The notes: generated from the sequence alone by a model not told the origin. Positions 50,840-59,110 are shown, counted from the first letter of the stretch. The stretch: 64,000 bases of DNA from CAYNYF01 sp964401385 (GCA_964401385.1 CAYNYF010000003.1:1-64000); one strand, 5' to 3'. Numbers and translations: made by a program.

Positions 50840-51253
50840 CTATTCCCCTATCGCCTTGATGATCAGTCGCTTCCTCCGCCGTCCGTCGAACTCGGCGTAG
50901 AAGATCTGCTGCCACGGTCCAAGATCCATTTTACCGTCTGTGATCGGGACAATCACCTCATGATGAACCAGCAAGTTTTTCAAGTGGGCGTCCGCGTTGG
51001 TCTCGCCGGTGCGGTGGTGGCGATAGTCGGCGCGGTAGGGGGCCAGCGACTCCAGCCACTCGTCGATGTCGACGAGCAGGCCGCTCTCGGCGTCGTTGAC
51101 GAACACGCCGGCGGTGATGTGCATGGCCGAGACCAGCACCATGCCCTCCCGGATGTCGGATTCGGCCACCACCTCCGCCACCTTGTCGGTGATCAGGATG
51201 TACTCGCGGCGCTTCTTCGTGTTGAACGTGATGTATTCGGTTTTCGATTTCAT
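50840..51253 (-). CDS. YjbQ family protein (UPF0047)
   Basis: 137 residues, YjbQ family, with the conserved core VLVSAMHITAGVFVNDAESG, LLVDIDEW, ADAHLKNLLVHHEVIVPITDG and MDLGPWQQIFYAEFDG. YjbQ-like proteins show weak thiamine-phosphate synthase activity, but their main physiological role is open. The conserved His/Asp/Glu residues appear intact. It leads a two-gene operon with the zinc-ribbon gene. thiL lies 7 kb away and need not be connected. Confidence 0.9.
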   Translation of the reverse strand: MKSKTEYITFNTKKRREYILITDKVAEVVAESDIREGMVLVSAMHITAGVFVNDAESGLLVDIDEWLESLAPYRADYRHHRTGETNADAHLKNLLVHHEVIVPITDGKMDLGPWQQIFYAEFDGRRRKRLIIKAIGE

Positions 51254-51429
51254 CGTCTCGCTTCGTCCTGTTCGATGACAGAAACATCCCGACCAGCATC
51301 AGCATCAAGCCTGCCAGGGCGATGATCCCGCTGCGGCGCGATTCTTGCCGGGCTTTCGTTGGGGCCCTTCGAGCTCTATGATAGCGGCCGGAGGTAAGCG
51401 TGCAATAAGGCGTTGCGGCGACGAGAAGG

Positions 51430-53202
51430 ATGCAGGATCTATCTCAACTGATCAGCCGGCGGCTGCTGCCGCGGGTCCAGCAGCCGGCGCAGTACGTGGG
51501 CATGGAGACCAACGCCCGACGGGCGGACGTGGAATCGGCCGAGGTGTCGGTCGTGCTGGCCTACCCGGACGCCTACTCGGTGGGGATTTCCCACCTGGGC
51601 GGGCAGGTGCTGTATGCCCTGGCCAACGACCTGCCGGGCGTGGCCTGCGACCGGAGCTACTGCCCCATGCCCGACGCGGAAGCCGTCATGCGGGCCGAGA
51701 AAATCCCGCTGTTCGGCTGGGAAAGCCGCCGGGCCGTGCGCGACTTCGACGTCCTGGGCTTTTCGCTCGCCCACGAGGGCTGCGCCACCAACGTGCTGAC
51801 GATGCTGGATCTGGCCGGTCTGGGCGTGCGCGCCGCCGACCGCGGCGAAGGCGGCCCGCTGGTGATTGCCGGCGACGCCGGGGCAGATGCCCCCGAGCCG
51901 ATGGCGCCGTTCATCGACGTCTTCTGTGTCGGCGACGGGGAGGAGACGCTGCCGGCGATCATCGAGCTTGTCCGTCAGGCCAAGCGCGGCGGCACCCGGC
52001 GGGAAGAGATCATTCTGGAGGCGGCTCGGACGATCCCGGGCGTGTATGCCCCGCAGTTCTACCGCCCGGAGTATAACGAGGACGGCACGCTGTCGGCTCT
52101 GGCGGCAACCCGACCCGGGCTTCCCCGGCGGGTCGCCCGGGCGCACGTCGCCAGGCTGTCCGACTCGCCGGCGCTGACGGCCCCGCTGGTGCCGCTGGCC
52201 GAGGCCGTCCACGACCGCGTGACCATCGAAATCATGCGCGGCTGTCCCAACGCCTGCCGTTTCTGCCAAGCCGGCGGAACGAAAAAGCCGGTGCGGTGGC
52301 GCCCGATCGAGGAAATCCTCGACGTCGCTCGCAAGGCGATCGCCGCCACCGGCTACCGGGAAATCTCCCTGCTGAGCCTCTCGTCCAGCGACTATCCGCA
52401 TTTTTCCGAGCTGATCGACCGGCTCAACGCCGAGTTCGTCTCGCGGAACGTCTCGGTTTCGCTGCCGTCGCTCCGCGTGGACAGTCAACTGGCCGCCATT
52501 CCGAAGCTCACCAGCCGGGTCCGCAAGAGCGGCCTCACGATCGCGGCCGAGGCCGCCAGCGAAAAACTCCGGCGGGCCATCCGCAAGGACATCAGCGACG
52601 AAAGCATGCTCGCGGGCGTCCGGGCGGCGTATCAGGCCGGCTGGCGGAGCGTGAAGGTCTACTTCATGGCCGGTTTGCCCGGCGAGACCGACGCCGACGT
52701 CGAGGCGATTTTCGATCTGTGCCGGCGGCTGTCGGAGGCCCGCAGGGAACTCGACGGCCGGCGCGGGTCGATTACCGCGTCGGTTTCCTGGCTGGTCCCC
52801 CGGCCGCACACGCCGATGCAGTGGTCGGCCATGGGCGAGGCCGAATACTTCTGGTCGGTCCGGCGGCGGCTGAAGTCTCTGGCCCGCGGCTCGGCCGTGC
52901 AGTTCAAGTTCCACCGGATCGAGCGCAGCATCCTGGAGTGCGTCATCGCCCGCGGCGACCGCCGCGTCGCCGCGGCCATCGAGGCCGCCTGGCGGCTCGG
53001 GGCGCGTTTCGACGCCTGGAACGAGCACTTCGACTACGGCAAATGGACGGCCGCGTTGGACGAGGCCGGCGTCGACCCGGCCTTCTACGCTCATCGCGAG
53101 CGCTCCGTGGACGAGCTGCTGCCCTGGGACCACATCGACTCCGGACGGTCACGCCAGACCCTCGAGGCCGAACGCGATAGGATGACATGCCAGCTTGACT
53201 AG
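51430..53202 (+). CDS. B12-binding-type radical SAM protein (TIGR03960-like)
   Basis: 590 residues: an N-terminal Rossmann/B12-binding-like region (VVLAYPDAYSVGISHLGGQ, FDVLGFSLAHEG), then a radical SAM core with CxxxCxxC at Cys272, Cys276, Cys279 in IEIMRGCPNACRFCQAG, followed by SLSSSDYPHF, SLPSLRVDSQ and YFMAGLPGETDADV. This matches the family usually called TIGR03960, whose substrate is unknown and which often adjoins a DUF2344 protein; none is present here. The usual GGPCAFNPEP motif reads GDAGADAPEP. The ATG follows AGAAGG. Confidence 0.88.
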   Translation: MQDLSQLISRRLLPRVQQPAQYVGMETNARRADVESAEVSVVLAYPDAYSVGISHLGGQVLYALANDLPGVACDRSYCPMPDAEAVMRAEKIPLFGWESRRAVRDFDVLGFSLAHEGCATNVLTMLDLAGLGVRAADRGEGGPLVIAGDAGADAPEPMAPFIDVFCVGDGEETLPAIIELVRQAKRGGTRREEIILEAARTIPGVYAPQFYRPEYNEDGTLSALAATRPGLPRRVARAHVARLSDSPALTAPLVPLAEAVHDRVTIEIMRGCPNACRFCQAGGTKKPVRWRPIEEILDVARKAIAATGYREISLLSLSSSDYPHFSELIDRLNAEFVSRNVSVSLPSLRVDSQLAAIPKLTSRVRKSGLTIAAEAASEKLRRAIRKDISDESMLAGVRAAYQAGWRSVKVYFMAGLPGETDADVEAIFDLCRRLSEARRELDGRRGSITASVSWLVPRPHTPMQWSAMGEAEYFWSVRRRLKSLARGSAVQFKFHRIERSILECVIARGDRRVAAAIEAAWRLGARFDAWNEHFDYGKWTAALDEAGVDPAFYAHRERSVDELLPWDHIDSGRSRQTLEAERDRMTCQLD

Positions 53203-53315
53203 GCGTTGTCTTCGGCCGGCTTGGTGATCTCCGCGCTGGGGGTTGCGCGCGAAGCGCCGTCGAAGCGAACCTTCGCTCTGTCCGTGCGTCTAAGCCCGAC
53301 GGAAGGAGCAGGACA

Positions 53316-54116
53316 ATGCGCGTGAGAGACATTGCAGCGATTTCCGTCGGTGCGTGCCTGTCGTTTCTGCTTGTGTGGCAGGCACATGGGGACCGCCCAG
53401 ACCAGCGCAAATCGACCACGCAGGCAAACACGCCCAAGCAGCGGACCCGGGCCGGGGCGATCCGGCTCGTCGGGCGCGGCCAGGACTTCCTCATACACGC
53501 GATGCCGCGTACGCGGCGGAAGGCGTCCATGCCCCCCGTGCTCGACCACAACTCCGCCCAAGGTTATACGTACGACTCCGGATGCGACCTGCTGCTGACG
53601 CGCATCTCGACCGGCGCAATGACAAAGCTCGCCCAGAGCAACGTGGTCGTCTGGGAGGTGCGCAGCATCAGGGACGGCAAGCCAATCCGAACGGGGCGGG
53701 GCGTGAACGGCGGCTTCCTGGGGCTGATCCACGACGATAAGCGGCTGTATTTTCTCGTCGGCCATGGAGGCGACGGCGTTCTGGACCTCCACGTGTTGTC
53801 TCTGCCGGACGGTCGCGCCCTGGAGCGCATCCGCCTTACGCCGAAGGCGTGGGCGAAGACGAAAGGGCGGACGGTTGTTGTGGTCGATGACCTCCCCGGC
53901 AAATCGGCCATCAATCGCATGGCCGAGGTATTCGCCCCAGGCCCGCTGAAGCTCATCGCCGGCGGCGTGTCGTGCTTTGGGGTGGAGTTCCGCTTTGCCG
54001 GCGGCAAGCTTTCCGGCGTTCACATCCAGCCCAAGGCCGCACCGGCGCCGGTGACGACTAAAGCTGCGTGTAGGCGACGATCTTATACGCCAGGCGGGCG
54101 GCGAGGAACTCGGTAA
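53316..54116 (+). CDS. Secreted protein of unknown function
   Basis: 266 residues. N-terminal signal/anchor segment (about 7-24, IAAISVGACLSFLLVWQAHG), then a soluble part with no recognised domain. Strong GGAAGGAG upstream of the ATG. Its 3' end overlaps the convergent speB gene by 59 bases, and the last 20 or so residues (RRRSYTPGGRRGTR) look like read-through of speB antisense sequence, so the functional C-terminus may be shorter. Confidence comes from the start signal and signal peptide rather than homology. Confidence 0.65.
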   Translation: MRVRDIAAISVGACLSFLLVWQAHGDRPDQRKSTTQANTPKQRTRAGAIRLVGRGQDFLIHAMPRTRRKASMPPVLDHNSAQGYTYDSGCDLLLTRISTGAMTKLAQSNVVVWEVRSIRDGKPIRTGRGVNGGFLGLIHDDKRLYFLVGHGGDGVLDLHVLSLPDGRALERIRLTPKAWAKTKGRTVVVVDDLPGKSAINRMAEVFAPGPLKLIAGGVSCFGVEFRFAGGKLSGVHIQPKAAPAPVTTKAACRRRSYTPGGRRGTR

Positions 54117-54921
54117 CGTTGGAGGGCGGCATCGGGCGGGTCTCCACGACGTCGGCGGCGACCACCTGCCGCTCGGCGCAAACTCGTCGAAGCAGGGACG
54201 TCACCTGGTGCCAGTGCAGGCCGCCCGGCTCCGGCGTGCCCACGCCCGGCGCCTCGGACGGGTCGAAGGCGTCCATGTCCACGGTGACGTAAACCTTCTC
54301 GCCCAGCAGTTCCAGCGCCTTGTCGATCCAGTCCGGATCTTCAGCGACCCTCTTCGGCAAAATGAAGTTTCTGGCCAGATCCTGGCAATCGCGCCAGGTG
54401 CTCTCGTCGAAGCTGCGGATGCCGACCTGGGCGATACGGTCCGTCAGCTCCAGCACGCGTCGCATCACGCAGGCATGGTTGTACTTGCTGCCGGCATATT
54501 CCTCGCGCAGATCGGCGTGGGCGTCGAGCTGGAGGACGGAGATGTCGCCGTGACAGTCGGCCGTGGCCGCGACCAGCGGGATGGTGACACTGTGCTCTCC
54601 GCCGAGTGTCAGGAGGAACTTGCCGGCCCGGAGAATGGGCTCGGCCGCGGCGCGGACGCGGCGCATCTGCTGGTCGGGGGTATCCGCCGGCGCGACCGGC
54701 TCGGCGGTGGCGATCCCGCAGTGGTGGAACTCGGCCAGCAGCTCCTCGTCGAACCATTCAACCTGCGCCGAGGCCTCGAGGATTGCCGCCGGCCCGGCCG
54801 CGGCGCCCTTGCCCCAGGTGACCGTTCCCTCGTATGGCACGGGCAGGACGACATAGCGGGCGGCCGTGGGATCTGAAAGCTCGGCCGGCAGATCGAGAAA
54901 ATTGCCGGGGATGCTGAGCAT
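54058..54921 (-). CDS. speB: Agmatinase family ureohydrolase
   Basis: 287 residues, ureohydrolase fold: TLGGEHSVTIPLVAA, the two-manganese motifs DAHADLREEY (with His and Asp ligands) and DMDAFDPSEAPGVGTPEPGG, and SFDES between them. It would hydrolyse agmatine to putrescine and urea. The ATG at 54921 is taken; an in-frame GTG at 54960 has no ribosome-binding site. It lies 54 bases after the pyruvoyl arginine decarboxylase gene, which makes agmatine, so the two form an arginine-to-putrescine route. Guanidinobutyrase activity cannot be excluded from sequence alone. Confidence 0.92.
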   Translation of the reverse strand: MLSIPGNFLDLPAELSDPTAARYVVLPVPYEGTVTWGKGAAAGPAAILEASAQVEWFDEELLAEFHHCGIATAEPVAPADTPDQQMRRVRAAAEPILRAGKFLLTLGGEHSVTIPLVAATADCHGDISVLQLDAHADLREEYAGSKYNHACVMRRVLELTDRIAQVGIRSFDESTWRDCQDLARNFILPKRVAEDPDWIDKALELLGEKVYVTVDMDAFDPSEAPGVGTPEPGGLHWHQVTSLLRRVCAERQVVAADVVETRPMPPSNVTEFLAARLAYKIVAYTQL

Positions 54922-54975
54922 TGGCTTCGGCAGGTCCTTCCCTTCCGAGGATGTCCGCACGGTCGCCGTCCGCAG

Positions 54976-55536
54976 CTATGGCAAGAGCACGGCCCCGGCC
55001 AGCACGGTGGTCCACAGGCCGTTCTTGTCGCCCTCGGCCGTCTGGACGGTGGCCTGGGTGCGGATGATCTTGCCGGACATCTTGTAGACCTCGCGGCGTT
55101 CGTCGTAGGCGTCGTCGGGATCGAACGAGATGCCCAGCGTGGTGGCCAGCATGGTCGCGGCCATGTCCTCGACGAAGTCGCTCAGCCGCGCCTGGGTCAT
55201 GCCGTAGCAGTGATGTTCGCTGATGTAGCCGTAATGCGATCCTTCGGCCGGCACCGCCAGACCGATGCCCGCGCCCACCAGCCGCGAAGGTTCGTTGGTG
55301 GCCGCCTCTGCCAGCACCACGTACGTGATCTGCCCCGAATACAGTTTTCCAAGCCCGCGGGCACGGGAGACGATCTTGCAGGCCGGCGGAAAGATGCTGG
55401 AGACCCGAACGAGGTTGCACTTTTCGATGCCGGAGTGGCGCAACGCCAGCTCGAAGCTTTGCAGCCGGGTCCTGTGTCTGCCGACCCCTTTGGTGAAGAA
55501 GACCTCCGTGGGCACCAAACCCGCAGCAGTGTTCAT
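54976..55536 (-). CDS. Pyruvoyl-dependent arginine decarboxylase
   Basis: 186 residues, PvlArgDC family: EVFFTKGVGRHRTRLQSFE at the N-terminus and the self-cleavage site Ser46-Ser47 in VRVSSIFPP, where the second Ser becomes the pyruvoyl group. ACKIV, EGSHYGYISEHHCYG and FVEDMAATMLATTLG follow. It decarboxylates arginine to agmatine; such enzymes are typical of archaea, Chlamydiae and related bacteria. First gene of the operon with speB; a TATAAT promoter and a 9-bp inverted repeat lie upstream. Confidence 0.93.
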   Translation of the reverse strand: MNTAAGLVPTEVFFTKGVGRHRTRLQSFELALRHSGIEKCNLVRVSSIFPPACKIVSRARGLGKLYSGQITYVVLAEAATNEPSRLVGAGIGLAVPAEGSHYGYISEHHCYGMTQARLSDFVEDMAATMLATTLGISFDPDDAYDERREVYKMSGKIIRTQATVQTAEGDKNGLWTTVLAGAVLLP

Positions 55537-55598
55537 GGCCGCTCCTTACCTCATCCATGCCAAGCCGCTATGTACCCCGCCACATACACGAATCGAAG

Positions 55599-55626
55599 AT
55601 TATAGGCTTGCCGGCCCGCACGGCAA
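55599..55626 (-). promoter_or_regulatory. Putative promoter of the arginine decarboxylase-speB operon
   Basis: On the minus strand, TTGCCG (complement of 55621-55626) and a perfect TATAAT (complement of 55599-55604) are separated by 16 bases, about 62 bases before the ATG. An inverted repeat overlaps it. Confidence 0.5.
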
Positions 55627-55629
55627 GCC
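55605..55629. repeat. 9-bp perfect inverted repeat across the promoter spacer
   Basis: GGCTTGCCG (55605-55613) and CGGCAAGCC (55621-55629) with a 7-base centre. One arm abuts the -10 hexamer of the arginine decarboxylase promoter and the other covers its -35, a position expected of a repressor operator. No T-run follows on either strand, so a terminator is less likely. Confidence 0.45.
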
Positions 55630-55816
55630 CAAGGACCCGGAGTCTGCCAGGATCTTAAAAATAAGTCCGGCGGCGACCGGGGCATCCTGGCATCGGCTCA
55701 TGCTAGCCCCGCCTGGGAAGCTGTGCTAGTATCGTCCGCCGGCTCCCGTCGGCGACTCTTGGCGTTCATCGTCGGTTTGCCTGCAAGGACGTGCATTGAG
55801 CGGAAGGGCGGAAACC

Positions 55817-57211
55817 ATGGCCAAAAGAGCAGAAAGCTCCAAAAAGCCCTGGCAGGAACGGCTTTCGGCCGGCTCGAACCGGGCGACACGGGATCTGCTG
55901 GCGTCGATTGACGTGGACGCGGCGCTGTACAAGTACGACATCGCCGGGTCCGTTGCCCACGCCCGCCAGCTCCGTGAAATTGGCGTGCTCACGCACAAGG
56001 AATTGTCCGCCATTGTCAAGGGGCTCAAGGGGATCGCCGCGGATATCGAGGCCGGTCGGCTGCGGCTGGATGCGGACCTGGAAGATATCCACATGGTGAT
56101 CGAGTCGGCCCTGGTCAGACGAATCGGCCAGCCGGGCCGAAAGCTGCACACCGGCCGGAGCCGCAACGATCAGGTGGCGCTGGACCTGCGGCTGTGGGCC
56201 CGGGACGCCGTGGACGAACTGCTGGATCTGACGCGCTCCCTGCAGCGGGCGTTTGTGGCCCTGACCGGGCGGCAGGGCCGGATCGTCATGCCGGCGTACA
56301 CGCACCTCCAGCGGGCCCAGCCGGCGCTGGCCGGCCATGCCTTGCTGGCCTACGTCGAGATGCTCGACCGCGACGCCGAGCGGCTGGCCGAATGCCGCAA
56401 GCGCATCAACGCCTGCCCGCTAGGAAGCGGGGCGGTGGCGGGCACGTCCATCCCGCTGAATCGCCGCCGCGTTGCCGAGCTGCTTGGCTTTCCGGCCGTG
56501 ACGAGAAACAGCATAGACGCCACCTCCGACCGCGACTTCCTGGCCGAGCTGTGCTTCGACCTGGCAATGCTGGCGGTCCACCTGAGCCGGTGGGCCGAGG
56601 ACTGGATCATCTACTCCAGTACCGAGTTCGGTTTCGTCGAGCTGGACGATGCCTACTGCACCTCCAGCTCGATGATGCCGCAAAAGAAAAACGCCGACAC
56701 GCTGGAGCTGATCCGGGCGAAGTCCGCCAACGCCATCGCCCAACTGGTGGGCCTGCTGACGCTGACTAAATCGCTGCCGTCCGGCTATAGTCGCGACCTT
56801 CAGGACGACAAGCGCTTCGCTTTCTCGGCGGTGGCGGCGGCAAAATCCGGACTGGTGGTCGCGGCCGGCATTGTCTCAACCACCAGCTTCCGCCCGGAGC
56901 GGATCGCGGCCGGTTTGGAGGCCGGCTTCCTGGACGCGACGGCGCTGGCAGAGTACCTGGTCGGCAAGGGCGTAGCGTTCCGCTCGGCCCATCAGATTGT
57001 GGGGCGGCTGGTCGCCCGGGCCGAAAAGGCCGGCAAAACGCTCGCCGAGCTGCCGTTGGAGGTCCTCCGGGCCGCCTGCGACAAGATCGGACCGGACGTG
57101 GGCGGCCACCTCGGCGCCGCCAACGTCGTCAAACGCTACGCCACCGAAGGCTCCGGCGGGGCAAAGCAACTCGGCAAACAGTTGGCCTTTTGGAAAAAGA
57201 AGCTGTATTGA
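55817..57211 (+). CDS. argH: Argininosuccinate lyase
   Basis: ArgH, 464 residues, cleaves argininosuccinate to arginine and fumarate, the last step of arginine synthesis. The family signature is SSSMMPQKKNADTLEL (KNPD is usual; here KNAD). Also HTGRSRNDQVALDLRLW, MPAYTHLQRAQP and DRDFLAELCFDLAML. The ATG at 55817 has GGAAGG upstream. It begins a plus-strand run that continues after a toxin-antitoxin pair with thiL, tsaE, argB and argF. Confidence 0.96.
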   Translation: MAKRAESSKKPWQERLSAGSNRATRDLLASIDVDAALYKYDIAGSVAHARQLREIGVLTHKELSAIVKGLKGIAADIEAGRLRLDADLEDIHMVIESALVRRIGQPGRKLHTGRSRNDQVALDLRLWARDAVDELLDLTRSLQRAFVALTGRQGRIVMPAYTHLQRAQPALAGHALLAYVEMLDRDAERLAECRKRINACPLGSGAVAGTSIPLNRRRVAELLGFPAVTRNSIDATSDRDFLAELCFDLAMLAVHLSRWAEDWIIYSSTEFGFVELDDAYCTSSSMMPQKKNADTLELIRAKSANAIAQLVGLLTLTKSLPSGYSRDLQDDKRFAFSAVAAAKSGLVVAAGIVSTTSFRPERIAAGLEAGFLDATALAEYLVGKGVAFRSAHQIVGRLVARAEKAGKTLAELPLEVLRAACDKIGPDVGGHLGAANVVKRYATEGSGGAKQLGKQLAFWKKKLY

Positions 57212-57219
57212 GAAAAAGT

Positions 57220-57231
57220 GGCAAATTTGCC
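57220..57231. repeat. 12-bp perfect palindrome after argH
   Basis: GGCAAATTTGCC, 9 bases after the argH stop and 20 bases before the larger inverted repeat. It could be a second protein-binding site or part of a weak terminator; neither is established. Confidence 0.3.
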
Positions 57232-57250
57232 TGCTATTATTCTTTTGTGC

Positions 57251-57280
57251 CCTTATGATGCTATATAGGAGATCATAAGG
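57251..57280. promoter_or_regulatory. 9-bp inverted repeat, likely operator of the MerR/HicB-HicA genes
   Basis: CCTTATGAT (57251-57259) and ATCATAAGG (57272-57280) with a 12-base centre that includes TATATA. The second arm overlaps the ribosome-binding site AAGGAGA of the downstream GTG start (57289). The symmetry, the AT-rich centre and the location suit autoregulation by the MerR-type domain of the first gene. A -10 element TATATA lies inside; a clear -35 is not seen. Confidence 0.55.
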
Positions 57281-57288
57281 AGACGCTC

Positions 57289-57963
57289 GTGCAGTCATAC
57301 AACACAAAACAGGTGAGCGAGGTAACCGGTGCGAGCACCAGCCAGTTGAACCATTGGGATGCCAAGGGGCTGGTGAAGCCGTCGATTCGTCCCGCCACCG
57401 GTCGTGGCTCGCGCCGTTTGTATGCGTACACCGACTTGGTTGCGATTCAATTGGTCAAGCGGCTCAGAGACCAGGAGGTCAGTTTGCAGAGAATTCGTAG
57501 GTGCGTGCAGTATCTGCGCAGACACCTCCCGGACATCGCGGGGCCGCTGAGGTACTGTACCTTGCTGACTGACGGCCACGAGATTTACCTGATCGAGGAC
57601 GAAAAAACCCTGCGCGCCACTGTGAAGCGCCAGGGGCAGAAGGCGTGGCTGGAGCTGAGCATTGCGGGAATTGACCAGGAATTGCGCGCCCGAATCGTCC
57701 AGCTCGGCGAGAAGAAGGTGGATACGGTAAGCGTCGGTGACTATGCCTATCAAGTGGAAATTGAGCCTGACGACGACGGCGGCTATGTGGCCGAGGTCGC
57801 CGGCTTGCCGGGATGCATAACGCAGGGAGATTCCTACCGCGAGACCCTCGAAAACGTTCAGGATGCCATCGAGACCTATCTCAGCGCCGTGGAGGACCTA
57901 AAAAGTCGCGGCGTTAGCCTGCCAATCCGCCGGACAAAACGTCGAACAAGAGTAACCGCATAG
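57289..57963 (+). CDS. HicB antitoxin with N-terminal MerR-type DNA-binding domain
   Basis: 224 residues. Residues 5-80 are a MerR helix-turn-helix and first helices (TKQVSEVTGASTSQLNHWDA, RRLYAYTDLVAIQLVKRL). A linker domain (about 85-140, YCTLLTDGHEIYLI) follows. Residues 154-201 are a HicB core (YQVEIEPDDDGGYVAEVAGL, then PGCITQGD). A basic tail ends the protein. Classical HicB has a C-terminal ribbon-helix-helix or HTH domain; here DNA binding is N-terminal and MerR-like. GTG start with AAGGAGA upstream, within its own putative operator. Next gene: HicA toxin 10 bases on. Inserted between argH and thiL. Confidence 0.88.
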   Translation: MQSYNTKQVSEVTGASTSQLNHWDAKGLVKPSIRPATGRGSRRLYAYTDLVAIQLVKRLRDQEVSLQRIRRCVQYLRRHLPDIAGPLRYCTLLTDGHEIYLIEDEKTLRATVKRQGQKAWLELSIAGIDQELRARIVQLGEKKVDTVSVGDYAYQVEIEPDDDGGYVAEVAGLPGCITQGDSYRETLENVQDAIETYLSAVEDLKSRGVSLPIRRTKRRTRVTA

Positions 57964-57973
57964 GGGCACCACA

Positions 57974-58195
57974 GTGCGCCGTCTAACGCCCTTGCCTACT
58001 CAGCGCGTGGTTAGAGCTTTGAGACGCGCCGGGTGGGAGGTGCACGGCGGCAGAAAGCACTACAAGCTCATCCGGACAGACCGCCCAGGGGCCATCGTTA
58101 TTCCGCGCTCTTGTCCGTTGAAGAAGGGAACACTCCGCGCCATACTTCGGCAAGCCGGATTGTCGTTGGTAGACTTCTGGAAGCTTTACCGGTAG
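57974..58195 (+). CDS. HicA-family toxin (mRNA interferase)
   Basis: 73 residues, YcfA/HicA fold related to dsRNA-binding domains: VVRALRRAGWEVHGGRKHYK, with catalytic-type His29, then IVIPRSCPLKKGTLRAILRQAG. HicA toxins cut mRNA until bound by HicB. GTG start with AGGGG upstream, 10 bases after the MerR/HicB stop, so toxin and antitoxin are co-translated; antitoxin comes first, the reverse of the common hicA-hicB order. The stop codon abuts the thiL ATG. Confidence 0.88.
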   Translation: MRRLTPLPTQRVVRALRRAGWEVHGGRKHYKLIRTDRPGAIVIPRSCPLKKGTLRAILRQAGLSLVDFWKLYR

Positions 58196-59110
58196 ATGCG
58201 CGAATTCGAGTTCATCCAGTGGATCCGCGGGCAGGGGCGGTTCGACCCGGCGGTGGTGTCCGTCGGCCCGGGCGACGACTGCGCGGTGCTGCACGTCGGC
58301 GGGGAGAAGCTGCTGGTTACCACGGACCAGGTCCTGGACGGCGTGCATTTTTCGCTGGCCGAGCACGGACCGGAGGCCGCGGGGCGGAAGGCGGGCGCGC
58401 GAAGTCTTTCCGACATTGCGGCCATGGCGGGCCTGCCCGTGGCGATGGTGGCAACGGTGGCCGCGCCGAAGGGGTTCTCCCGGTCCGACGCCGAGGCGGT
58501 GTATCACGGCCTGCGGGCGGCGGGCGAGGGCTTCGATTGTCCCCTGGTCGGCGGCGACGTGGGCGCGTGGGCCGGGGAGGCCGGCCGGCTGCAGATTGGC
58601 GTCACGATCCTCGGCCGATGTGCCGGCATCGAGCCGGTGCTGCGCAGCGGGGCCGAGGTCGGGCAGGCCGTCTGCGTGACCGGGGCCCTGGGCGGGGCGT
58701 GGAAGTCTCAACGCCACTTGACGTTTACGCCCCGCGTTTCCGCCGCCCGCGAACTGGCTGGCAGCTACCCCGTCGGCGCGATGATCGACGTCTCGGATGG
58801 TCTGGCCGCCGACCTGGGCCACATTGTGTCTGACAGCGGCGTGGCGGCCGAGGTGGACGCCTCGGCCGTGCCGATCCACGACGACGCTCGCGGCCGGGAT
58901 GACCCGCTGTCGGCGGCGATGTTCGACGGCGAGGACTACGAGCTGCTGTTCACGCTGGCGCCCGAGGCGGCGCGGAGGCTGATCGTCTCGCGGCCGCTGG
59001 GCGTGTCGGTGACGCGCATCGGCGCGATTACCGAAGGAGCAGGCATGGTGCTGGTCCGCGACGGCCGGCGGGAAAGGCTCGAGCCCCGCGGCTGGGAACA
59101 CCGCACGTGA
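58196..59110 (+). CDS. thiL: Thiamine-monophosphate kinase
   Basis: ThiL, 304 residues, phosphorylates thiamine monophosphate to the diphosphate cofactor. Signatures: VSVGPGDDCAVL, TTDQVLDGVHF, RSLSDIAAMAG, LVGGDVG, AMIDVSDGLAADLGHI and MFDGEDYELLF. The ATG directly follows the HicA stop, with GGAAG in the HicA coding end as a possible ribosome-binding site. It is thus probably co-transcribed with the toxin-antitoxin genes, or has lost its original upstream region to them. Confidence 0.95.
   Translation: MREFEFIQWIRGQGRFDPAVVSVGPGDDCAVLHVGGEKLLVTTDQVLDGVHFSLAEHGPEAAGRKAGARSLSDIAAMAGLPVAMVATVAAPKGFSRSDAEAVYHGLRAAGEGFDCPLVGGDVGAWAGEAGRLQIGVTILGRCAGIEPVLRSGAEVGQAVCVTGALGGAWKSQRHLTFTPRVSAARELAGSYPVGAMIDVSDGLAADLGHIVSDSGVAAEVDASAVPIHDDARGRDDPLSAAMFDGEDYELLFTLAPEAARRLIVSRPLGVSVTRIGAITEGAGMVLVRDGRRERLEPRGWEHRT

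Noticed and set aside
50958..51430. Minus-strand frame upstream of and overlapping yjbQ with one hydrophobic stretch (GIIALAGLMLMLVGMFL)
   Set aside because: No ribosome-binding site, and it runs into yjbQ in another frame where it becomes Arg/His-rich. Possibly chance, though the hydrophobic run is a little striking.
54958..54960. Upstream GTG start for speB
   Set aside because: No ribosome-binding site; the ATG at 54921 gives a more typical N-terminus.
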